Shown here: positions 24,345 to 33,230 of the stretch, piece after piece
Position numbering within the stretch: position 1 is the stretch's first letter
How the letters are laid out: every line of letters begins with the position of its first letter
Assembly (NCBI GenBank): GCA_003151155.1
Contig: PLWX01000107.1
Location: forward strand, 1-48,846
DNA length: 48,846 nt
Reading direction: 5' to 3'
Source: Acidobacteriaceae bacterium
GTDB lineage: Bacteria; Acidobacteriota; Terriglobia; Terriglobales; Acidobacteriaceae
Translations under genes and position numbers: made by a program
Notes under the pieces: generated by a model
What the model was told of the DNA's origin: nothing
Seen by the model: the letters and a program-made list of their open reading frames with translations, nothing else
Databases searched by the model: none

Positions 24345-25564
24345 ACAGAGGAGTTGCACACTTGAGCGAGACCAACTTAGCAACCGCATCTGCGCCGCAA
24401 CAAGTTTCGACACCCCGCCGACGTTCGAGCATCGGCTTCATTGCAATCGGGGTCGTGATTCTCTTATTTGTATCGGGAATGGTCGCAGTGATCTCGCGGG
24501 CAAACGAGCATCGTGAGCTCGTTTCCGACACCAACCGGCTTGCGATTCCATCGGTGACGGTGGTGCAGGCGAAGGGCGAGAGCGCTTCGGAGGAGTTGAT
24601 CCTTCCTGCGACGGTGCAGGCGTACATCGAGTCTCCGATCTTTGCGCGCACCAATGGCTACTTGCAGAAGTGGTACCAGGACATCGGCTCTCGCGTAACG
24701 AAAGGCCAATTGCTGGCGGATATCGATACGCCTGAAGTGGATCAGGAGTTGCTGCAGGCGCGCGCGGCGCGACAACAGGTATCAGCGCAATTGGAATTGG
24801 CAAAAGTGTCGTCTGACCGCTGGGCCAATTTGCGAAAATCGGATTCGGTCTCGCAGCAGGAAGCGGATCAGCAGAGTAGCGCGTACACCCAGGCACAGGC
24901 GAACCTGGCGGCGGCGGACGCGAATGTCCGTCGGTTAGAACAGTTGGAGTCATTCAAGCACATCTATGCTCCGTTTTCGGGAGTGCTGACCAAGCGCAAC
25001 ATCGATGTGGGCGCGCTCGTGAACTCGGGCAATGGTGGAGCGAATCGCGAGATGTTCGATGTCGCGCAGATCGATCCGCTACGGGTGTACATCAGCGTGC
25101 CGCAGACCAATGCCGCGGATATTCATCGCGGCCAGAAAGCGCACCTGGAACTGAATGAGTTCCCCGGCCAAAAGTTTGAAGGCACGGTGGTTCGCACGGC
25201 AGACTCTATCGATCCGGCGACCCGCACCTTATTGACGGAGATCGATGTGCCCAATAAGCAGGGAACCATCCTGCCGGGGGCGTATGCGCAGGTGCATTTC
25301 GGCGTCAAGGTTTCGGGTACGCACCTGACGGTTCCGGGAAATGCCTTGCTGTTCCGCGGCGAAGGGCCACGGGCAGCGGTGGTGGGCAGCGACAATCACG
25401 TGCACCTCAACCCGGTCACCATCGGACGCGACTACGGCACGAGCGTAGAGATCTTGAGTGGCGTAAGTGAGAGCGACAAGATCGTGCTCAATCCTCCAGA
25501 TTCTTTAGAAGAAGGAGAGCAGGTGCAGATCGCGACGAAGCCGCAAGACGGAGGGCAGTCGTGA
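24341..25564 (+). CDS. RND efflux periplasmic adaptor (membrane fusion protein)
   Basis: A 407-residue HlyD/AcrA-type adaptor that links permease and outer-membrane channel. A cytoplasmic N-terminal tail (1-30) precedes one membrane helix (about 31-52). The lipoyl half-motifs (ESPIFARTNGYLQKWYQDIGSRVTKGQLLADIDTPEVDQEL, and APFSGVLTKRNIDVGALVNSG) surround an alpha-helical hairpin (about 125-205) rich in Gln/Ala. Beta-barrel (RVYISVPQTNAADIH) and membrane-proximal domains follow. The ATG at 24341 overlaps the permease stop. Its own stop overlaps the next gene's GTG, so the three pump parts are translationally coupled. Confidence 0.93.
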   Translation: MNRGVAHLSETNLATASAPQQVSTPRRRSSIGFIAIGVVILLFVSGMVAVISRANEHRELVSDTNRLAIPSVTVVQAKGESASEELILPATVQAYIESPIFARTNGYLQKWYQDIGSRVTKGQLLADIDTPEVDQELLQARAARQQVSAQLELAKVSSDRWANLRKSDSVSQQEADQQSSAYTQAQANLAAADANVRRLEQLESFKHIYAPFSGVLTKRNIDVGALVNSGNGGANREMFDVAQIDPLRVYISVPQTNAADIHRGQKAHLELNEFPGQKFEGTVVRTADSIDPATRTLLTEIDVPNKQGTILPGAYAQVHFGVKVSGTHLTVPGNALLFRGEGPRAAVVGSDNHVHLNPVTIGRDYGTSVEILSGVSESDKIVLNPPDSLEEGEQVQIATKPQDGGQS

Positions 25565-27033
25565 AGGCGTGGAGCTTAGCGATTGGCGGGCTGGCGGCAC
25601 TGCTAATGACGGCAGGCTGCGAGGTGGGCCCGAAGTATCAGAAGCCGACGGCGCAGGCGCCGGCACAGTGGAGCGTGCAGGGACCGTGGCAGGCGGCTGC
25701 TCCTAGTGACTCGTTGCCGAAGGGAACTTGGTGGTCGCTGTTCAATACGACGGAGCTGAATTCACTCGAGCAGCAAGCGGTGACTGCGAACCAGAGCCTT
25801 GAGGCGGCGCGGGATCGGTTGAACCAGGCCCGCGCCTTTGCGCGAGTGCAGTCTTCACGACTGTTTCCACAAACGAATGTCGGCCCGTCGGCGGAACGGC
25901 AGCTGTATTCGGGGAATCGTCCGACGCTTGGATCTCCGATTCTTCCGAGTGCAGATACGGAATATACCTATGCGATTCCGTTCAATATCAATTACGAAGT
26001 CGATTTATTCGGGGCGGTTCGCCGAAACCTCGAATCGGCTAACGCACAGTTGCAAGCTTCGGCGGCGGACCTTGAGAACGTTCGGCTGGTGATGACTTCA
26101 GAACTGGCGGCGGATTATTTCAGCCTTCGGGAATTGGATACGGAAATTGGCGTCGTTCGGCAGGCCCTGGAATTTCAGCAGAAAGATTATGACCTGGTGG
26201 TGCGTCGCGAGCAGGGCGGGGTAGCCTCTGGGCTTGACGTTTCACAGCAGGCGACGGTGCTGGACGCGACGCGCGCGCAACTGGAGTTGCTGCGCGAACA
26301 GCGCGCGCAATATCTGCATGCGATCGCGGTGCTGGTGGGGCAGCCGGCATCGACATTTCAGTTGGCGGAACATCCCCTCGATACGGCACCTCCGGTGATT
26401 CCAACGGGCGTGCCTTCCGACGTTTTGCAGCGACGACCAGACATCGCTACGGCCGAACGCCAGATGGCGAGTGCCAATGCGCAAGTCGGCGTCGCGAAAG
26501 CTGCATTCTATCCGGTGATCTCGCTCTTCGGAACCGGTGGCGCGAGCAGTCGCGACATCGCGAGCCTGATTTCCGCGCCAAGTGCAATCTGGGCGTTGGG
26601 CGGCCAAGCAGTGCAACCGTTGTTCAACGGTGGAAGGAATCGCGCTAACCTCGCGGGGGCGAAAGCCAATTACGATCAGACCGTGGCAAATTATCGACAA
26701 AACGTTCTAGTCGCATTCCAGCAGGTCGAGGACGCGTTATCCAACCTGAATACCTTGCAGAGCGCCGCCGCATCCCAGGAAAAAGCAGTGGATGATGCGC
26801 AGCGGGCTTTGAATATTGCCAACAATCGATATGTAGGCGGTATCACAACGTACCTTGATGTGGTCACTGCGGAAGAGACGCTGCTCTCCAATCAACGGCT
26901 GATGACGCAGATTCGTGGCCAGCAGATGGTGAATTCCGTATATCTCGCCAAGGCCCTTGGTGGCGGCTGGAATGCGGATGCTTTACGCGATTTTGAAGTG
27001 CATCCCAAGGCGATTCAGGTGGTACAGCCGTAA
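25561..27033 (+). CDS. RND efflux outer-membrane lipoprotein (OprM/NodT family)
   Basis: A 490-residue TolC-like outer-membrane factor. A lipoprotein signal has the lipobox LMTAGC with C20 as the acylated residue. The family start EVGPKYQKP follows, then W-S-L-F-N-T-T-E-L. Two repeated alpha-helical barrel halves come next, each with long coiled-coil stretches (about 65-255 and 275-470), including RRPDIATAERQMASANAQVGVAKAAFYPVISL. The closing strand RYVGGITTYLDVVTAEETLLSNQ is typical. It starts with GTG at 25561, overlapping the adaptor TGA by 4 bp. Third in the TetR-controlled operon; it gives the tripartite pump its outer-membrane exit. Confidence 0.94.
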   Translation: MKAWSLAIGGLAALLMTAGCEVGPKYQKPTAQAPAQWSVQGPWQAAAPSDSLPKGTWWSLFNTTELNSLEQQAVTANQSLEAARDRLNQARAFARVQSSRLFPQTNVGPSAERQLYSGNRPTLGSPILPSADTEYTYAIPFNINYEVDLFGAVRRNLESANAQLQASAADLENVRLVMTSELAADYFSLRELDTEIGVVRQALEFQQKDYDLVVRREQGGVASGLDVSQQATVLDATRAQLELLREQRAQYLHAIAVLVGQPASTFQLAEHPLDTAPPVIPTGVPSDVLQRRPDIATAERQMASANAQVGVAKAAFYPVISLFGTGGASSRDIASLISAPSAIWALGGQAVQPLFNGGRNRANLAGAKANYDQTVANYRQNVLVAFQQVEDALSNLNTLQSAAASQEKAVDDAQRALNIANNRYVGGITTYLDVVTAEETLLSNQRLMTQIRGQQMVNSVYLAKALGGGWNADALRDFEVHPKAIQVVQP

Positions 27034-27129
27034 GTTGCCAGCAATGTTTGCAACCGGCGGGCAAGTCTCCTCATCTGTAACCCAATCACCGGCTCGTGCT
27101 AACCCCCAAAAACAGGAAAGGGAGACGGA

Positions 27130-28725
27130 ATGAGCAGTGCTGCTACGCCGCAGCAGCAGGCAAAACCTGCCAGCAATCCATGGCTGATCGCGATCGCCGT
27201 CATGCTGGCGACATTCATGGAGGTACTCGATACCTCCATCGCATCGGTAGCGTTGCCGCACATTGCGGGCAGCCTTTCGGCCAGCAATGACGAAGCGACG
27301 TGGGTGCTGACCAGCTACCTGGTGGCGAATGCCATCATTCTGCCTGCGAGCACGTGGTTTGCGTTACGGTTCGGACGCAAGCGGTTCCTTATTATCTGCA
27401 TCACGATCTTCACAATCTCGTCGTTCGCCTGCGGTGCCGCGACGAGCCTCTGGATGATTCTTGCGGCACGTGCCATCCAGGGAGCAGGTGGTGGCGCCTT
27501 GCAACCACTTTCGCAAGCAATTCTGTTGGAGAGTTTCCCGCCGGAAAAACGCGGCTTGGCGATGGCGGTGTTTGCGCTGGGTGTGGTGGTGGCGCCGGTG
27601 CTGGGACCTACATTTGGCGGATGGCTCACCGATACATACTCGTGGCGCTGGGCCTTCTACATCAACATCCCGATCGGAGTCATGGCGATTTTCATGATCC
27701 TGCGCTACGTCCAAGATCCGCCCTACATCCAGAATGCGAAGCCCGGACGAATCGACGCCATCGGACTTGGCTTGCTGGCGTTGTGGCTTGGCGCGTTGCA
27801 GATCATCCTCGATAAGGGCCAGGAAGTCGATTGGTTTGGAGCGGTGTGGTTGCGCTGGGCGACCGCAATTCTCATCATCACATTTATTGCATTCCTGTTT
27901 CGCGAGTGGGTGCATGATAAGCCGCTGGTGAATTTGCGTATCTTTGCACATCGAAACTTCACCCTGGGCTGCATTCTGATCGCACTGTTCGGCGCGGTGA
28001 TCTATGGCATGGTCACGCTCCTGCCGCTGTTCTACCAGGAATTGATGGGGTACACGGCTTTGAACGCCGGGATTGCGGTGAGCCCACGCGGGCTGGGTGC
28101 CATCATTGCGATGCCGGTGATCGGCATTCTCACCAGCAAGATCGACAATCGATTAATGATTGCGTTCGGATTCGCCCTGTTCGGGATATGCAGCTTGTGG
28201 TTTGGGCAGGTCTATCTCGGCATCGGGCCCTGGACGCTGATCTGGGCGATTATCCTGAGCGGCTTCGGTTCGGGATGTGTATTCGTTCCGCTTTCTACCA
28301 CGACCATGGCTGGTTTGAAGAATGAAGAGATCGGCAACGCGAGCGGGCTTTACAACCTGCTACGCAATATCGGCGGCAGCATCGGCATTTCGATTGTGAA
28401 TACGATTGTGTCGCGGCATGCGCAGATGCACCGTTCGGAACTGGTACGGTCGATCACCGACACCAGTCACAACTATCAGGAGCAAAGTGCAGCGATCCAG
28501 CATGCCATGACAATGGCCGGAACGGGCGGCAACGGCTCGCCGCTATATTCGGCAGGCACCCGGGCGCTCGGCATCGTGAACGGGATGGTAGAGCAGCAGG
28601 CGCGATTGTGGTCGTATGTTGACGATTTCCGCTATCTTGCGGTGGTGTGCTTTGCGTGCGTGCCGATCGTGTTCATGCTGAAGAAGGCAGTCGCGAAAAA
28701 GGGTGCGGTGGGGGCAGCGCACTGA
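27130..28725 (+). CDS. DHA2-family drug:H+ antiporter (EmrB/QacA type, MFS)
   Basis: A 531-residue major facilitator exporter with about 14 membrane helices. Marks: helix 1 IAIAVMLATFMEVLDTSIASVALPHIAGSL with the DHA2 motif L-D-T-S/T-I; the motif-A-type loop ALRFGRKRFLI; motif C GVVVAPVLGPTFGGWLTD; and NIPIGVMAI. An SD-like GGGAGACGGA precedes the ATG at 27130. It is 96 bp downstream of the RND operon on the same strand with no terminator seen, so it may belong to the same TetR regulon. EmrB-type pumps normally use an EmrA adaptor; none is separately encoded next to it, so it may work alone or share parts. Substrate unknown. Confidence 0.92.
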   Translation: MSSAATPQQQAKPASNPWLIAIAVMLATFMEVLDTSIASVALPHIAGSLSASNDEATWVLTSYLVANAIILPASTWFALRFGRKRFLIICITIFTISSFACGAATSLWMILAARAIQGAGGGALQPLSQAILLESFPPEKRGLAMAVFALGVVVAPVLGPTFGGWLTDTYSWRWAFYINIPIGVMAIFMILRYVQDPPYIQNAKPGRIDAIGLGLLALWLGALQIILDKGQEVDWFGAVWLRWATAILIITFIAFLFREWVHDKPLVNLRIFAHRNFTLGCILIALFGAVIYGMVTLLPLFYQELMGYTALNAGIAVSPRGLGAIIAMPVIGILTSKIDNRLMIAFGFALFGICSLWFGQVYLGIGPWTLIWAIILSGFGSGCVFVPLSTTTMAGLKNEEIGNASGLYNLLRNIGGSIGISIVNTIVSRHAQMHRSELVRSITDTSHNYQEQSAAIQHAMTMAGTGGNGSPLYSAGTRALGIVNGMVEQQARLWSYVDDFRYLAVVCFACVPIVFMLKKAVAKKGAVGAAH

Positions 28726-28777
28726 CCGCGGTTCGCCGGTGTACCTGTTACGATAATTGCAGCGAGGTCTTCTGACG

Positions 28778-30586
28778 TTGAACGCCGCTGCAGACGCGTC
28801 TCTGCGCAATCCATCTGCTTCTAATCCAGTTTCCAGGTATGCCTGGTGGTTGGTCATTCTCTTGTTTTTGCTGGTGTGGGCGGGGTCCGCCTTTTCGCCG
28901 GGACTGCAGGATGATGCCGATTCCACGCACGCCGAAGCAGCCCGCGAGATGTACGTGACAGGCGATTACGTCACGCTGCATGTGAATGGCATTCGTTATC
29001 TCGAGAAGGCTCCGCTGCCGTATTGGCTGGTCGCGGGCAGTTATCACGTGTTCGGCGTGAACGAATTTGCTACCCACCTGCCCACGCTGCTCGCGATCTT
29101 CGGATTAATGATGCTGGCGATGCTGTGGGCGAAGAGGGCCTTCGGTGAACGAGCCGGAATTTATGCGGGATTGTTCGTTTGTACAACCGCTGGCTATTTC
29201 CTTTTCACGCGCATTCTTATTCCAGAAGCTATCCTCAGTTTCTTCATCGCGCTTTCGTTGTACTGGTTCCTGACAGGGTTGGAGCAGTCGCAAGAGAGTT
29301 GGCGGTTTTACGGCGCATACGCTTGCATGGCTGCGGCGGTCCTGACCAAGGGATTATTCGCGCTGGTGGCGGTGGTTGGACCGATGGTGTTTTATCTTGC
29401 GCTGACGGGGCAATGGCGCAGATGGAGGGCATTCCGGATCGCCACGGGCTTGTTATTGTTCTTCGCTTTGGCTTCGCCGTGGCACATTCTTGCGGGAATT
29501 CGCAATCCACGATTCTTCTGGTTCTATTTCGTCAACGAACATTTCCTGCGCTTCCTCGGCAAGCGATATCCGGTGGATTACAACAAGCTTCCAGCAAGCT
29601 TGTATTGGCTGCTGCATCTCGTCTGGCTCTTTCCGTGGAGTTTGTACCTGCCATTGGCAGTTCGTCGTGGATGGAAGCTGTTCAAGGGGCGGAAGGAAAT
29701 CTCGTTTGGCTTTGCCGAACGGACGGAGTTGCTTTGCTGGCTGTGGGCAGGGGTGATCCTGGTATTTTTCTCGCTGTCCACCAACCAGGAGTACTACACA
29801 TTCCCCGCATACTTGCCGTTCGTGCTGTTACTGTCGAATGCAATTGCTCGCGAAGAGCAAGAAAGGCCCAGCAAATGGCTGATCGCCTCGGCAGCGGTGC
29901 TGGCAAACCTTTCGCTGATCGCGGCGGCGGTGCTCGCAGCAGGGTTGTGGAATTCTCGGAAGCTGCCCTATGTTTCCGACATCGGAAGCGTCTTGGCGCA
30001 ACCGAATCTGTCGAACGATACGTTGTCTATGGGCCATATGCTCGACCTCACTGGCCCGTCATTCGCGGCGTTACGCTTGCCGGCGATTTTAGCGATGGTC
30101 GCCTTGGCGCTCGGCCCAGCAACTGCAACCCTCCTTCGTATCCGGCGCAGACAGTTTGCTGCAACCGTGGCGACAGCGATCACGATGGCGCTTTTCCTGG
30201 TCGCGGCACATATCGCTCTTGAGCGCTTCGACCCTTTCCTGGGATCTCGCGACCTTGCGCGGGCCATCGGACGAGAAGTGAAGCCGCAGGACGAGGTGAT
30301 GATCTATGGCGACCAAGCGTTCGGATCTTCGCTGCTGTTCTATTTGCAGCGTCGCATCGACCTCGTCAATGGACGCACGACGTCGATGTGGTTTGGGTCT
30401 ACCTACCCGGATGCTCCCCACATCTATCTAACTGACGGGGATTTGCTGAGCGATTGGAACTCCGGACAACGCGTGTTCCTGTTCGTTCCGGAATACGCGC
30501 GGAGCACCGTGGATGGCCTGCTTGGAGATAGGAAGTTTGCTATTGCCGAAGGCTCAGGCAAGGTGATCTACAGCAACCGGCGTTGA
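28778..30586 (+). CDS. ArnT-like GT-C glycosyltransferase (PMT_2 family)
   Basis: A polytopic inner-membrane sugar transferase that uses a polyprenyl-phosphate sugar donor. The first periplasmic loop has the GT-C acidic motif LQDDADSTHAEAAREMYVTGDYVTLHVNG followed by YLEKAPLPYW, which is the ArnT/PMT_2 pattern. About 11-12 hydrophobic helices follow, then a soluble C-terminal domain (~110 residues, EVKPQDEVMIYGDQAFGSSLLFYL). The acceptor could be lipid A, another lipid or a protein; it cannot be told. I place the start at TTG 28778 because GAGG lies 10 bp before it; an in-frame TTG at 28757 is the longer option (609 aa), and no ATG fits. Its 3' end overlaps the convergent GT2 gene by 33 bp. 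Confidence 0.85.
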   Translation: MNAAADASLRNPSASNPVSRYAWWLVILLFLLVWAGSAFSPGLQDDADSTHAEAAREMYVTGDYVTLHVNGIRYLEKAPLPYWLVAGSYHVFGVNEFATHLPTLLAIFGLMMLAMLWAKRAFGERAGIYAGLFVCTTAGYFLFTRILIPEAILSFFIALSLYWFLTGLEQSQESWRFYGAYACMAAAVLTKGLFALVAVVGPMVFYLALTGQWRRWRAFRIATGLLLFFALASPWHILAGIRNPRFFWFYFVNEHFLRFLGKRYPVDYNKLPASLYWLLHLVWLFPWSLYLPLAVRRGWKLFKGRKEISFGFAERTELLCWLWAGVILVFFSLSTNQEYYTFPAYLPFVLLLSNAIAREEQERPSKWLIASAAVLANLSLIAAAVLAAGLWNSRKLPYVSDIGSVLAQPNLSNDTLSMGHMLDLTGPSFAALRLPAILAMVALALGPATATLLRIRRRQFAATVATAITMALFLVAAHIALERFDPFLGSRDLARAIGREVKPQDEVMIYGDQAFGSSLLFYLQRRIDLVNGRTTSMWFGSTYPDAPHIYLTDGDLLSDWNSGQRVFLFVPEYARSTVDGLLGDRKFAIAEGSGKVIYSNRR

Positions 30587-31777
30587 GTCGGCATCCACGT
30601 CAGTTTCGACAGTAGAGCGGACGGGAATCATCTTCCCGCCAGCGTGCAGTTCGTAGACCCGATTACGCCAGAGCACAGTGTTGCCGAAAAAGCTGAGAGC
30701 CCAGAAGGAGAATCCCATGAGGTCGCGCAGCGGGAAGAGCCAGAAATAGCGGATAGCGTTACGATCTCCGACGGCAATCCCTCCTGCAAGAACGGCCAGC
30801 AATGAGCGATTCAGCAGGCCGCATGCGAGGAGAACGAGTGCCAGCAGGGGATGATGCAAGGTCGCAGCAGCGGCGGCAGCGAGCAGCGCGAACGGCATCC
30901 CGAAGCTTAGTACGCTGGCGATGTGGCCGAGCGGCCGGGAGAAGCGGGCGCTCTTCATCCATCGCACCTGGTGCAAAATGGATGATTTGAAAGAGCGATT
31001 CAAGACAACGTGGTCGATGGCGTGGCGCGAGAGTTCGACCTTCCAGCCTGCGTTGTAAACGAGATTGCCGAGCACGTAATCGTCGGCGCAGTAGTCGCCG
31101 AGAACTGCCATGCCGCCGATCGCGTCCAAAACGTCGGTACGAATTGCCATCGTCGGACCAAGCGCGAACTTCATGCCTTCGAGAAGATCCGAGGCGAGTA
31201 CGCCGGCGGTCATCTCGATGGACATGCCAAGCGCCTCGAGACGCGACCAAAGTCCGCCGGTGGGGATGCCGCGATAGAGGCAAGTCACCAAGCCGGTCGC
31301 AGGATTCAAGAGCGGACGTACCACTTCTTCAATGTAATTTCGATCTACACGAACATCGCTATCGCTGATGACCAGATAGGGGTGCCTCGTCTGAGCGCAC
31401 ATTTTCTCGAGCGACCACACCTTCGCGTTCGGCCATTGCGGGTTGCCGGAGAACACGACCTTGACGGGCACGGCCGGGAAGTCGCGCTGCACGGAACGCA
31501 GGACCTGGAGCGCAGGATCGGTGTCGTCGCGCATGCCAAAGATGATTTCGAAGCTGGGATACTGTTGATCGAAAAAACTAGCTAGGTTTTCGCGCAAGTT
31601 GGGCTCAAGCCCACACAGCGGCTTCAGCAGAGTGACTGGCGGAAGATCGATGAAGGAAACGGAAGAAGCCGGAACGGGACGCCGGAAGCGGAATAGCGCG
31701 ATTGCCAGGATTGCAAGAAATCCCGTACAAGTGCAGAGTCCCGCGATCCCGAGATATAAGAAGAAACGAATGAACAT
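30554..31777 (-). CDS. Ceramide glucosyltransferase / HpnI-like GT family 21 protein
   Basis: A membrane-anchored GT2/GT21 glycosyltransferase of 407 residues. An N-terminal membrane helix is followed by the catalytic domain with PPVTLLKPLCGLEPNLRENLASFFDQQYPSFEI, MRDDTDPA (nucleotide contact), VISDSDVRVD (DxD metal site), G-D-Y-C-A-D-D-Y-V-L-G (catalytic Asp region) and HQVRWMKSAR (QxxRW). Three or four C-terminal membrane helices follow. The closest pattern is the hopanoid enzyme HpnI or ceramide glucosyltransferase; both add a sugar to a membrane lipid. No other hpn gene is in the window, so no symbol is given. The ATG at 31777 has AGCAGG before it; a GTG at 31798 would add 7 residues. A promoter with paired direct repeats lies upstream. 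Confidence 0.85.
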   Translation of the reverse strand: MFIRFFLYLGIAGLCTCTGFLAILAIALFRFRRPVPASSVSFIDLPPVTLLKPLCGLEPNLRENLASFFDQQYPSFEIIFGMRDDTDPALQVLRSVQRDFPAVPVKVVFSGNPQWPNAKVWSLEKMCAQTRHPYLVISDSDVRVDRNYIEEVVRPLLNPATGLVTCLYRGIPTGGLWSRLEALGMSIEMTAGVLASDLLEGMKFALGPTMAIRTDVLDAIGGMAVLGDYCADDYVLGNLVYNAGWKVELSRHAIDHVVLNRSFKSSILHQVRWMKSARFSRPLGHIASVLSFGMPFALLAAAAAATLHHPLLALVLLACGLLNRSLLAVLAGGIAVGDRNAIRYFWLFPLRDLMGFSFWALSFFGNTVLWRNRVYELHAGGKMIPVRSTVETDVDADSTPVAVDHLA

Positions 31778-31886
31778 GAATACCTGCTCGCCAACCACGT
31801 TCTCAGGATCTAGCTCCGCTCACGTGAGCGCGCGCTGACCCGAGGCTCGGACTGGAGCACCGAAACCAGCAAATCAGCTCACTTTT

Positions 31887-31927
31887 AGTATAACAATGCG
31901 AGTAGGTCGATCTATACCGAGTAGACC
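31887..31927 (-). promoter_or_regulatory. Putative promoter with two 9-bp direct repeats, upstream of the GT21 gene
   Basis: On the minus strand a -10-like TATACT (31887-31892) has no good -35. Two direct repeats, GAGTAGGTC (31900-31908) and GAGTAGACC (31919-31927) on the plus strand, are spaced 19 bp start to start. They fill the region where the -35 and an activator would sit. Confidence 0.4.
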
Positions 31928-31992
31928 TTAGAGGTGCCGAATGACTAAATCTTCATTCCGCGGCAGCACCCAGCCTCAGGCTGACGCAACGC

Positions 31993-32154
31993 TTAGGCTG
32001 CAGGTTTTTCGGGCTTCCAGAAGGGATTGTCCAAGCCGACCAACGGGTGCTCGTCGGTACGACGCGGGTCAGGATTGGTCTGCTGCCGCGACTCGGTGGA
32101 GGTCGGACAGGCGGTGTTCGGATTGTGCTCGGCTCCGCAGTTTGGACAAGACAT
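31993..32154 (-). CDS. Tiny zinc-ribbon protein
   Basis: A 53-residue protein starting MSCPNCGAEHNPNTACP, giving Cys at 3, 6 and 16 plus a His as possible Zn ligands. The rest is Pro/Asp/Asn-rich and ends W-K-P-E-K-P-A-A. The start at 32154 is fixed by a very good ribosome site: GAGGAG ending 7 bp before the ATG. A longer in-frame reading from 32184 lacks such a site. It follows lysR by 111 bp on the same strand. No family function is recognised; small zinc ribbons often act as protein-interaction or nucleic-acid-binding modules. The combination of SD and Cys spacing makes it a probable real gene. Confidence 0.68.
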   Translation of the reverse strand: MSCPNCGAEHNPNTACPTSTESRQQTNPDPRRTDEHPLVGLDNPFWKPEKPAA

Positions 32155-32265
32155 TGCAGTACTCCTCAATTGAGTGTCGGCCATCAGTCAACTCTCTATT
32201 AGAAAGCCTCGATCGGTTTGGGAAAAACGCAAATTTTCGATGCGTGGCAATCAAGATTCTAATTA

Positions 32266-33180
32266 TCACGCCTTGTGTGACTTCAGGGCCGATTTCTTCG
32301 GAATTGGACGGTGCCGGATGAGGTCGATAAAAGTGGTCGCAGCACGCGGGAGGGTACGATCGGTGCGGTACACCAGTCCGAGTTCGCGCCACAATTCGAC
32401 ATTCTTGATTGGCAACAACTTGCCTTTGCCGGAGCGGACCTCATCTTGCGCAAAGCTGCTGCTCAGCAGCGAAATACCAACACCCGAAACGACGAAGCTC
32501 TTGATGAGACCGACGCTGGGAATCTCCATGGAGACGCGGAGCTTGGAGTTATAAGGACGGAACAACTTATCAAGCTGCTGACGGGTATAGCCGGTCTTGG
32601 GGAAAATCAGAGGGTAGTCGGCGATCTCTTCGACGGTAACCGAATCGTGAGAGGCCAAGGGATGGCGCGTGGGAACGAACAACATCAGCTGATCGCGGAA
32701 GATCGAGTGAACTTTAAGTGACGGCGATTTCACCGGCAGGGTGGCGATTCCGAGGTCGATTACTCCATCTTCAACCGCCTGCAGAATTTTACGGCTGAAA
32801 TTGCGGTACACGCTGATCTGTACTTGTGGATATTGCTGGATATATTCGGAGAAGACATCAGGCAGCACGTAGAGACAGGTGGCCTCGTTGGCTCCGATCG
32901 AGAGCGTTCCTTTCGGCGTCTCGCCCTGGTCGGCAACGGCACGTAACGACTCGTTGCGGAGTGCCACCATGCGTTGTGCGTATTCGAGGAGGACTTCGCC
33001 GGCAGGGGAGAGGCGAACCGTCTTTCCGGAGCGGTCGAAGAGCCGCTCTCCATATTCCTGCTCGAGTTGGCGGATCTGTGCGCTTACCGCTGATTGCGAG
33101 CGGTAAACTTTTTCACCGGCGCGCGAGAAGTTTCCAAGTTTGGCGACTTCCAGGAAGGTGAGCAGTTGATCGAAATCCAT
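32266..33180 (-). CDS. LysR-family transcriptional regulator
   Basis: A 304-residue LTTR. The N-terminal winged helix is MDFDQLLTFLEVAKLGNFSRAGEKVYRSQSAVSAQIRQLEQEYGERLFDRSGKTVRLSPAGE, a clear LysR signature. A linker helix and a two-subdomain periplasmic-binding-protein-like effector domain follow (about 90-300; KGTLSIGANEATCLYVLP... pattern, as in CysB/CbbR-type regulators). The start ATG at 33180 is the only one giving the full HTH. It lies 50 bp downstream of proC on the same strand, so it may be co-transcribed with the threonine operon or controlled separately. Target and ligand are unknown. Confidence 0.93.
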   Translation of the reverse strand: MDFDQLLTFLEVAKLGNFSRAGEKVYRSQSAVSAQIRQLEQEYGERLFDRSGKTVRLSPAGEVLLEYAQRMVALRNESLRAVADQGETPKGTLSIGANEATCLYVLPDVFSEYIQQYPQVQISVYRNFSRKILQAVEDGVIDLGIATLPVKSPSLKVHSIFRDQLMLFVPTRHPLASHDSVTVEEIADYPLIFPKTGYTRQQLDKLFRPYNSKLRVSMEIPSVGLIKSFVVSGVGISLLSSSFAQDEVRSGKGKLLPIKNVELWRELGLVYRTDRTLPRAATTFIDLIRHRPIPKKSALKSHKA

Positions 33181-33230
33181 GTACTAATGTACCAAAGCCG
33201 AGCTGAATCTCAATGAGTTTCGAAATGTCG

